From Clostridium sp. 'White wine YQ' (GTDB taxonomy: Bacteria > Bacillota > Clostridia > Clostridiales > Clostridiaceae): DNA of 64,000 bases. The DNA is taken from positions 1,415,318-1,479,317 of the forward strand of contig NZ_JAQYUU010000001.1 of NCBI RefSeq assembly GCF_028728205.1. The letters run 5' to 3'. Below the pieces are notes generated by a model. That model saw only the letters and a program-made list of their open reading frames with translations, ran no database searches and was not told the DNA's origin. This document shows, one piece after another, positions 53,586 to 60,375 of this stretch (positions within the stretch are counted from its first letter, which is position 1; every line of letters starts with the position of its first letter). The translations under genes and the position numbers were made by a program.

Positions 53586-54455
53586 ATGAAGAAATTCAAA
53601 AAAATATATATAGAAATTACTAACGTATGTAATCTAGCTTGTACGTTTTGTCCAAAAACAAATAGACCTCCAAGTTTTATGACCTTCGAAACCTTTGACA
53701 AAATACTTACCCAGATTAAACCTTATGGAGAGTACATTTATTTTCATATAAAAGGTGAACCTTTATTGCATCCTGAGATAGATAAGTTTTTAGATCTAAG
53801 TTTTGAAAAAGGATTTAAAGTTAACATAACTACAAATGGAACTCTTATAAATAAGGTTAAAGATATACTGATTTCAAAACCTGCACTTAGACAAGTTAAC
53901 TTTTCTCTTCATAGTTTTGACGGCAATGAAGATTCTAAGAATAAAGATGAATATATAAATAATATTATAAACTTTGCTAAAGAAGCAAAGCAAAACAACA
54001 TAATCTCAGCTCTTAGGTTGTGGAATTTAGATGAAAATGATGAAAAAAATCTTGAACTATTTAAGAATAAGCATATACTTGAAGTTTTAGAAAAAGAATT
54101 TAATCTAGATTATAAAATTCAAGATAAGATAAATCCTGTTCGTGGTATTAAAATAGATGATTCAGTATATTTAAATCAGGATCATGAATTTATTTGGCCT
54201 GGTTTACAGGAAAAAGAAGATGACGGAATAGGCTTTTGTTATGCACTTAGAAGTCAGGTTGGTATCTTAGTTGATGGAACTGTTATACCTTGCTGTTTAG
54301 ATGGAGAAGGTATCATTAATCTAGGTAATATTAATACTGAAAATTTTGGTGAAATTATTGAAAATGAAAGAGCTAATAATTTATTTAATGGTTTTTCTAA
54401 TAGAACTGCTGTAGAAGAACTCTGCAGAAAATGTGGTTATCGAAAAAGATTCTGA
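53586..54455 (+). CDS. Radical SAM/SPASM domain protein of unknown substrate
   Basis: A 289-residue protein with the AdoMet [4Fe-4S] motif C15-N-L-A-C19-T-F-C22 at the very start, HIKGEPLLHPEIDKFLDL near 57-74 and NITTNGTLI near 80-88. A shortened SPASM-like region follows: IGFCYALRSQVGILVDGT, VIPCCLDGEGIINLGNIN, and a terminal ELCRKCGY. The cysteines allow at least one auxiliary cluster. SPASM proteins often modify peptides, but no small peptide gene is evident beside it. The ribosome-binding site is a modest CGGAG. Confidence 0.83.
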   Translation: MKKFKKIYIEITNVCNLACTFCPKTNRPPSFMTFETFDKILTQIKPYGEYIYFHIKGEPLLHPEIDKFLDLSFEKGFKVNITTNGTLINKVKDILISKPALRQVNFSLHSFDGNEDSKNKDEYINNIINFAKEAKQNNIISALRLWNLDENDEKNLELFKNKHILEVLEKEFNLDYKIQDKINPVRGIKIDDSVYLNQDHEFIWPGLQEKEDDGIGFCYALRSQVGILVDGTVIPCCLDGEGIINLGNINTENFGEIIENERANNLFNGFSNRTAVEELCRKCGYRKRF

Positions 54456-54474
54456 AAGTAGATTTTAAACTAAA

Positions 54475-54505
54475 AAAGATGTGAACTTCACATCTTTTAT
54501 TTTTT
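54475..54505. terminator. Bidirectional terminator between the radical SAM gene and the amidohydrolase gene
   Basis: AAAAGATGTGAA and TTCACATCTTTT form a hairpin followed on plus by TATTTTTTTTG; on minus it runs into the A-complemented T tract. Confidence 0.88.
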
Positions 54506-55666
54506 TTGCTCTTTTGCATCGTATACTACAGTTCCATCTATTATTGTATATTTCACTTTTGATTTAATATCTAGTGGCTCCATATCATAAACTACTATAT
54601 CTGCATCATAACCAGCTTCAATTTTTCCTAATCTATCTCCACAATTTATAATTTCTGCAGCATTTATGGTTATTGCTTTTAAAGCATCTTTGTGAGATAA
54701 CCCTTCCCCTTCAGCAATTGAAGCAATTGACCTTAAACAGTCTATTGAATTATAAGGATGATCAGTTATTAATGCAGTAGTAATTCCCTCCCCAACTAAT
54801 TCTACTATATTAGAATATTTTCTAGCCTTAAGTTCCATTTTTATTCTAGGTGTTAGTAGTGGGCCATAAGCAATAGGTATATTTTTTTCTTTTATGTACT
54901 CCTTTATTAAATGTGCTTCTGTACCGTGTTCGATTACCATTTTACTTATATGAAATTCTTCTGCAATTCTTATTGCTGTTACTATATCATCTGCTCTATG
55001 AGCATGAACACGAAGAGGTATCTCACCTTTTATAACAGGAATTACTGCTTCTAATTTTATATCTCTTTCATCTAGTTTATTTGCTTCTTTACGAGCTATA
55101 TAATCTTCTGTTCTCATAAACAAATCTCTTACTAATGCAGCTACTCCCATTCTTGTTACTGGAGCTTTTTCTTTAATTCCATAGGTTGATAGTGGATTTT
55201 CTCCCAATGCTATTTTAAACCCTACTGGATTTTTAACTATCATTTTATCTATAATTCTTCCATAAGTTTTTATGGCAACATTTCTTCCCCCAACAACATT
55301 ATTACTTCCGGGTCCGCTCATTACACAAGTTACTCCAGACCTTACTGCATCTTCAAAAGACACATCAAGAGGATTTATTCCATCAATACCATTAAGCTCA
55401 GGCGTAACTGGATCCGAAGTTTCATTGTTATCTTGCCCAATTTTCCCGGTACATTCTTCTATTATTCCAAGGTGAGTATGACAATCAATAATCCCAGGTG
55501 AGATATATGCTTCATTTAACTCTATAACTTCTAAGTCATTTGCAGTAGCAGTTATATTTTCAGAAACTTGACTTATTTTTTTATCTTTTATAAGAATGTC
55601 TTTTTTTTCATAACTATCTTTTTCAAAATTATAGATTAATCCATTCTTTAACAATATATTTTTCAT
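54497..55666 (-). CDS. Amidohydrolase (imidazolonepropionase-like branch)
   Basis: A 389-residue metal-dependent hydrolase. Metal ligands are visible in DCHTHLG near residue 63, HAHRADDIVTA near 220, EHGTEAHLI near 242 and a late TDHPYN. The fold is that of the amidohydrolase superfamily, nearest to uncharacterised imidazolonepropionase-like proteins. I start at MKNILLKNGLIYN, with AAGGTGATG upstream, rather than six codons earlier. It lies just downstream of the AmmeMemoRadiSam genes on the same strand, so they may share a transcript; its substrate is unknown. Confidence 0.85.
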   Translation of the reverse strand: MKNILLKNGLIYNFEKDSYEKKDILIKDKKISQVSENITATANDLEVIELNEAYISPGIIDCHTHLGIIEECTGKIGQDNNETSDPVTPELNGIDGINPLDVSFEDAVRSGVTCVMSGPGSNNVVGGRNVAIKTYGRIIDKMIVKNPVGFKIALGENPLSTYGIKEKAPVTRMGVAALVRDLFMRTEDYIARKEANKLDERDIKLEAVIPVIKGEIPLRVHAHRADDIVTAIRIAEEFHISKMVIEHGTEAHLIKEYIKEKNIPIAYGPLLTPRIKMELKARKYSNIVELVGEGITTALITDHPYNSIDCLRSIASIAEGEGLSHKDALKAITINAAEIINCGDRLGKIEAGYDADIVVYDMEPLDIKSKVKYTIIDGTVVYDAKEQKK

Positions 55667-55727
55667 TATCATCACCTTCCTCACTAATATTTATTTCTAA
55701 ATAACATTAATTATTGAATCCTACATA

Positions 55728-56582
55728 TTATATATTCCCCAAATTAACTTTATTTAAATATCTTTTAGCTAATTCCTCTGCTTTTTTCATAAAATTAATA
55801 TCTGTTGGTGAGTTTTCAAGCTTATATCTAGGAAAATACCTTGAAAGGTGAAGTGGGATATCTGGACTAATTGAACTTAAAAACTTAGAGATTTCCTCTA
55901 CTTCTTCTAAATTATCATTTTCTCCACTAACTAATAGGGTTGTAATTTCTACATGACATTCTTTTGCTGCTATTTCTATGGTTTTAAGCACAGGTTTTAA
56001 ACTTCCACCACATAAGTCCTTATAATACTTATTGCTAAAACTCTTTAAATCTATATTCATGGCATCAACATATGGAAGTATCTCTCTTATGGGTTCTTCG
56101 CTTATATATCCATTAGTTACAATTACTACCGATTTACTAGTATCCGTTTCTTTTAAAAGTTTAGACGTATCATACATATATTCATACCAAATACTAGGTT
56201 CATTATAGGTAAAAGCCAATCCAACATTATTTTTTGTAGTTAGTACTGCTTCAATCAAATTTTCTGGAGGGACGTAATCACTTTTAGCAACTGACTGAGA
56301 AATACTATAATTTTGACAAAATCCACAAGTAAAATTACATCCATAACTGCCTACAGAAAATATCTGAGTATTAGGTTTGAAATAATAAAGCGGTTTCTTC
56401 TCTATAGGATCTAATGATGCTGCAGTTATCTCTCCATAATTCAAAGTGTACAATATTCCATCCTCATGTTTTCTTACATTACATTTTCCTATATGCCCAT
56501 TTTTAATTACACAATTATGAGGACACAAATAACAATGTACTTTATCATCTAATTTTTCATAAAACATAGCCTCTTTTTTCAT
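55728..56582 (-). CDS. amrS: AmmeMemoRadiSam system radical SAM enzyme
   Basis: A 284-residue radical SAM protein. The cluster motif is C82-N-F-T-C86-G-F-C89, and an N-terminal cysteine set C17, C20, C24, C34 precedes it, as in PflA-like AmrS proteins. GLAFTYNEPSIWYEY near residue 117 and the late LHLSRYFPRYKLENSP are family signatures. It lies 14 bases after the Memo-AMMECR1 gene, the conserved pairing that names the system. The reaction is unknown; modification of an RNA or small molecule has been proposed for AMMECR1-linked systems. Confidence 0.93.
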   Translation of the reverse strand: MKKEAMFYEKLDDKVHCYLCPHNCVIKNGHIGKCNVRKHEDGILYTLNYGEITAASLDPIEKKPLYYFKPNTQIFSVGSYGCNFTCGFCQNYSISQSVAKSDYVPPENLIEAVLTTKNNVGLAFTYNEPSIWYEYMYDTSKLLKETDTSKSVVIVTNGYISEEPIREILPYVDAMNIDLKSFSNKYYKDLCGGSLKPVLKTIEIAAKECHVEITTLLVSGENDNLEEVEEISKFLSSISPDIPLHLSRYFPRYKLENSPTDINFMKKAEELAKRYLNKVNLGNI

Positions 56583-56596
56583 AAGTTAAGTCCTTC

Positions 56597-58003
56597 CTAT
56601 TCTTCTTTATGTCTAATTACCTTAAATTTTTGTATCTCATAATCCTCATCATAATCTATTCCTGCCTTATCTAATGCAATAGCTAGCTGTTCTTCTACAG
56701 TATTCACTCCTTCTAAGTCTGGTAGCAAAAGTCCTGTTCTTCCTTTAGATTTCACAATAACCCCATATTCCTTTGGATCTAATTCATCTATTGTAGCTCT
56801 TTCTGGTTCTGTAAGTACATCTACTGAAAAATTTATATCTAATAATTCCTCTTCTTCAACTGAATAAAATCTTGGATCATTTATACCTGCAGAAATAGCG
56901 TTACGAATTATTTCTTCTGCAATATTAATTGTTATTGGAAATATAGTCCCTATACATCCTCTTAGTTCTCCGTGTTTTTTTAATGATACAAACACTCCTC
57001 GTTTTTTATCTTTCATTTCATCTGTAACATAATCAGGGATAATTTTAAGTTCTTTTCCTGTTTTTAAATATGAAGTCAAACTTTCTCTTGCAAGTTTAAC
57101 ATACGGATCCTTTTGATTATTAATATTTTCATAAGCTTTATTCTTTAATTCCTCTAATTCTTGTAATTTTGATGGTCCATCTGCTATAATATTAAATTTC
57201 ATTATTCCATATCCTACTCCAAATGTTCCCTCATAACTCAATAAATCACCAATAAACTTCTTTTCATCTAGTGTTCCAAGCAGGATTGCAATAGACCTTC
57301 TACCACATTCTCCAGCATTACATACAGTTCCTTTATCTATATTAAAAACACCCTTTACATCGCCCATATGCAGACAATGAAGAAATTCTTTATCAAATTT
57401 CTCACCTGCTGCATCAAACCCATAAGGTCCCTCTTCCTTTAGTTTATGAGATAAATCACCACTAGCTATTAAGATACAATCTTCATTTAATTCCTCTACT
57501 GCTTTATTTATGCAAATTCCAAATCTATATAGATCTATATCACTTAATGCTGAATAGGTTATATGCACAAGTTTATAGTCTCCATAATACTTATTTATGA
57601 AATATAATGGAACCATGGCTCCATGGTCTAGATTCACTGAAGAATTGTATTTATTTAACAAAGTATTAGTAGCCATAACTGATGATATCCCTTCACTATA
57701 TGCAAGTTCGTATATCTTATTTGTGAGTTCCTTATTTATTTTTAATTTCATTGAAACATCAGGTACACGAAAGTCTTTTAAATCCCCACTTATATCATCT
57801 TCATAACTTAGTGAAATGGCATCTTGAAACATTACTCCATGAGGAGTTATGATAATAATTGTATTCGGCTTTTTTTCAGCTATTTCTTTACTTATTTTTT
57901 GAAAATTGTCACTTGTATCACTTATTTTCTTTTCTTCACCTTTTCCCACCTCTGGAATTACAATTGGCGGATGTGGTAATAAATATGTTCCACTTATACT
58001 CAC
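56597..58003 (-). CDS. Fused AmmeMemoRadiSam proteins B and A (Memo + AMMECR1)
   Basis: A 468-residue fusion. Residues 1-~265 are a Memo-like domain of the class III extradiol dioxygenase fold, with LLPHPPIVIPEVGKGEE at 8-24, ITPHGVMFQD near 52, LDHGAMVPLYF near 124 and ASGDLSHKL near 177, whose histidines match the metal site. Residues ~290-468 form an AMMECR1 domain with GVFVSLKKHGELRGCIGTI near 335-353 and GLLLPDLEGVNTVEEQL near 428-444. The start is a GTG after GAGGTG. The radical SAM partner follows at once. Separate genes occur in many organisms, so the fusion strengthens the functional link. Confidence 0.92.
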   Translation of the reverse strand: MSISGTYLLPHPPIVIPEVGKGEEKKISDTSDNFQKISKEIAEKKPNTIIIITPHGVMFQDAISLSYEDDISGDLKDFRVPDVSMKLKINKELTNKIYELAYSEGISSVMATNTLLNKYNSSVNLDHGAMVPLYFINKYYGDYKLVHITYSALSDIDLYRFGICINKAVEELNEDCILIASGDLSHKLKEEGPYGFDAAGEKFDKEFLHCLHMGDVKGVFNIDKGTVCNAGECGRRSIAILLGTLDEKKFIGDLLSYEGTFGVGYGIMKFNIIADGPSKLQELEELKNKAYENINNQKDPYVKLARESLTSYLKTGKELKIIPDYVTDEMKDKKRGVFVSLKKHGELRGCIGTIFPITINIAEEIIRNAISAGINDPRFYSVEEEELLDINFSVDVLTEPERATIDELDPKEYGVIVKSKGRTGLLLPDLEGVNTVEEQLAIALDKAGIDYDEDYEIQKFKVIRHKEE

Positions 58004-58033
58004 TCAAATCACCTCTGTATTCTGTTATTACTT

Positions 58034-58073
58034 AAAATAAAAAGCATCACAATTAAGTGATACTTCTTATTTT
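58034..58073 (-). terminator. Terminator after the Tlp gene
   Basis: A 17-bp stem that is complete on minus when two G-U pairs are counted (58034-58050 with 58057-58073); on plus those positions mismatch, so it acts on minus. A second small GAGGT/ACCTC hairpin (58079-58095) lies closer to the gene. Confidence 0.75.
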
Positions 58074-58104
58074 AAAGGAGGTTTTAACACCTCAAAAGTA
58101 GCCT

Positions 58105-58335
58105 TTATTTGTTTAAACCTATTTCCTCATTTATTGCTTCATCTCTTATTTCTTTTCTCATTCCTTTTAAAGCTTCTTCTCTTCTTTCATTTTTAGCTGA
58201 TAATACCTCTTTTGTATGTGGATCATCAGTTTCTTCTATCATCTCATCAGCAAGCTCACAGTTTCTTATTGTATTACTAATATTATGCTGAATTCTCTCT
58301 ACATTATCACTTCTATCATCAGGTTTATTCTTCAT
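58105..58335 (-). CDS. tlp: Small acid-soluble spore protein Tlp
   Basis: A 76-residue spore protein. MKNKPDDRSDNVERIQHNIS at the start, then a central ELADEMIEETDD and KNERREEALKGMRKEIRDEA, is the Tlp pattern. The protein is rich in charge and likely forms amphipathic helices. Tlp is made in the forespore. AGGAGG precedes the ATG. It lies between the Memo-AMMECR1 gene and a divergent UvrC-like gene and has its own terminator. Confidence 0.92.
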   Translation of the reverse strand: MKNKPDDRSDNVERIQHNISNTIRNCELADEMIEETDDPHTKEVLSAKNERREEALKGMRKEIRDEAINEEIGLNK

Positions 58336-58512
58336 AATTACGTTCCTCCTTAGTTTATAAAATTATACGAAGTGTTTATAAACAACTTCATTTTTATTTT
58401 GTCTAGAAAAATATTAATTATGCTACTAAAAACATGCTTACATTAGTATCCATTGGATATTTTCATATATAGTGATAAAATTAATTATTATATTTTTATG
58501 GAGGAAAAAATC

Positions 58513-59595
58513 TTGAATTTAAAAGAAAAAATAAAAGAACTTCCTTCAACTCCTGGTGTTTATCTAATGAAGGATTCTTTAAATAATATAATTTATGTTG
58601 GTAAATCTAAAAACTTAAAAAGCAGAGTTGGGTCATATTTTCAAAATTCAAAGTCTCATTCACCAAAAGTTATAAAATTAGTTCAAAACTTAAAAGATTT
58701 TGATTATATTCTTACTGATACAGAATTCGAAGCTTTTATGCTTGAATGTAAACTTATTAAAGAAATTAAACCAAGATATAATAGATTAATGAAAAGTCCA
58801 AATTCTTATTCATATATAAAAATAAATATTAACGATAAATACCCTAACCTAGAACTTTCTCAAAGCGTTACTACAGATGATGGGAATATTTATTTGGGGC
58901 CTTACAAAAATAAAAATACCCTTGAAAAATGTATTAATAATCTTAAAGATTTTTACAAAATACAATGCTCGTACAATTCAAGAAAAGGTTCTGCTTGTTT
59001 AAATTATTCCTTAGGTTTATGTATGGGAATGTGTATAGATAAACTTTCAAGAGAAGAATACATGATTACAATTAACAAAATTATTAATCTTCTAAATAAT
59101 GAAGATAAAAGTATTATTTATGAACTAGAGTCTAGTATGAACACAGCATCCGAAAACTTTGATTTTGAGAATGCCGCAAAATATAGAGATTATCTAACTT
59201 CTGTAAATTACCTAATAAATAAAGTTAAAGTTATTGAATATACAAAAGAAAATAAAAATATTGTTTTACTCGAGCCATTAAATAGTGAAAAAGTCAAAAT
59301 CTTTCTCATTAGTGGAACTGAAATATTGTATAGCTATATAGGTAAGTTGGATAATTTTGATGAGTTAAAAGAAAATATGAAAAATTATATTCATTCTTAC
59401 TTTAATTCTGAAATACTAAGCTCCTCAATACAAATTGGACGAGATGAAATTGATCAGACTGAAATTATTTATTCTTATGTAAAAAATAAATCAAATAACT
59501 GTAGATACATTGTAATCTCAGAAAAATGGTTAGCTTCTAAAAATATCACATTAATTAATGAAGCAATTAATATGCTAATTAAAGGTGAATGCTAG
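58513..59595 (+). CDS. Short UvrC-like GIY-YIG protein lacking the C-terminal nuclease (Cho-like)
   Basis: A 360-residue relative of the UvrC N-terminal half. Residues 10-90 are the GIY-YIG nuclease with GVYLMKD, IIYVGKSKNLKSRV, catalytic E78 in FMLECKLIKEIKPRYN, and N90. Cysteines C152, C162, C170 and C174 match the UvrC iron-sulfur set, and a UVR-type UvrB-binding segment lies near 200-232. The RNase H-like second nuclease and the helix-hairpin-helix end are missing; the last ~120 residues are unlike UvrC. This recalls Cho, an auxiliary 3' incision nuclease of E. coli. I start at the TTG 58513, seven bases after GGAGG; an ATG five codons earlier lacks a site. Confidence 0.82.
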   Translation: MNLKEKIKELPSTPGVYLMKDSLNNIIYVGKSKNLKSRVGSYFQNSKSHSPKVIKLVQNLKDFDYILTDTEFEAFMLECKLIKEIKPRYNRLMKSPNSYSYIKININDKYPNLELSQSVTTDDGNIYLGPYKNKNTLEKCINNLKDFYKIQCSYNSRKGSACLNYSLGLCMGMCIDKLSREEYMITINKIINLLNNEDKSIIYELESSMNTASENFDFENAAKYRDYLTSVNYLINKVKVIEYTKENKNIVLLEPLNSEKVKIFLISGTEILYSYIGKLDNFDELKENMKNYIHSYFNSEILSSSIQIGRDEIDQTEIIYSYVKNKSNNCRYIVISEKWLASKNITLINEAINMLIKGEC

Positions 59596-59634
59596 TTTTA
59601 TTATATTGACAATGATAGAAAATCATATTACTAT

Positions 59635-59663
59635 GGAAACTATAAGATACTGTTATAGTTTCC
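59635..59663. promoter_or_regulatory. Candidate TetR operator, also a hairpin after the UvrC-like gene
   Basis: GGAAACT and AGTTTCC are 15 bases apart inside a perfect 15-bp inverted repeat (59630-59644 with 59654-59668), just upstream of the TetR gene. A very similar GGAAACT/AGTTTCC pair precedes the PEP-utilising enzyme gene. The following T run means it could also terminate the UvrC-like transcript. Confidence 0.6.
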
Positions 59664-59693
59664 ATAGTTTTTATAGAAAGAAGGTATTCGATT

Positions 59694-60272
59694 TTGGAAG
59701 ATATTAATGAAACTAGAATTTTGAAAATTGCTCATACTCTATTTAACGCCCGCGGATACAGAAACGTAACTGTTCAAGACTTAGCTAGTGAACTAGGAAT
59801 GAGTAAAAAAACAATATATCAATATTATGATGGTAAAGAAGCTATTGCAACAGCCGTCATTAAAAATACTGAAGAGAAAATCACTAATTATATAAAAAAA
59901 GCTCAATTAAAGCAAGAGCATCCTTTACTTGCTCTTAGGGAAACCTTAACAAGTGTAGTTAATGATTCTCTAAATCTAAGTCCTTTATTTCTAAGGGATA
60001 TAAAAAAATATCTTCCTATTCTAGCTGAGGAATATGGTAAACTTCGTGGAGAAGGTAAGAAGGTTCTTGAAAACTTTTTAAAAAAAGCTCATGAAATGGG
60101 TCTAATAAAAGACATACCTCTACATTTAGTAATGGAACTTCTACATGAATCATTACATGCACTTATTAAACCTGAATTTCTTAATCAAAATAATTTTTTA
60201 AAGACAGATGTAATAAATACATATGTAGATATATTCTTAAGTGGAATTTCTGTAAAACAAACTGAAGGTTAA
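59694..60272 (+). CDS. TetR/AcrR-family transcriptional regulator
   Basis: A 192-residue repressor-type protein starting at TTG, with AAGAAGG about nine bases upstream. The N-terminal helix-turn-helix is typical: ILKIAHTLFNARGYRNVTVQ near 9-28, LASELGMSKKTIYQYYDGKE near 31-50. The ligand-binding helical domain (about 60-185) is unremarkable. It directly precedes the PEP-utilising enzyme gene on the same strand, and matching inverted repeats lie before both genes, so it likely controls itself and that enzyme. Confidence 0.88.
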   Translation: MEDINETRILKIAHTLFNARGYRNVTVQDLASELGMSKKTIYQYYDGKEAIATAVIKNTEEKITNYIKKAQLKQEHPLLALRETLTSVVNDSLNLSPLFLRDIKKYLPILAEEYGKLRGEGKKVLENFLKKAHEMGLIKDIPLHLVMELLHESLHALIKPEFLNQNNFLKTDVINTYVDIFLSGISVKQTEG

Positions 60273-60294
60273 TAGAACCTTATGGTTTGTGCGT

Positions 60295-60322
60295 GGAAAC
60301 TCAGAATAATTTCAAAGTTTCC
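60295..60322. promoter_or_regulatory. Second candidate TetR operator, before the PEP-utilising enzyme
   Basis: GGAAACT (60295-60301) and AGTTTCC (60316-60322) are 14 bases apart, nearly matching the spacing of the element upstream of the TetR gene. It lies 54 bases before the enzyme's start. Confidence 0.6.
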
Positions 60323-60375
60323 AAGGTGTCCGAATTATATTTCTCAAGTTATAAAGTTTAAATGGAGGACTTATT

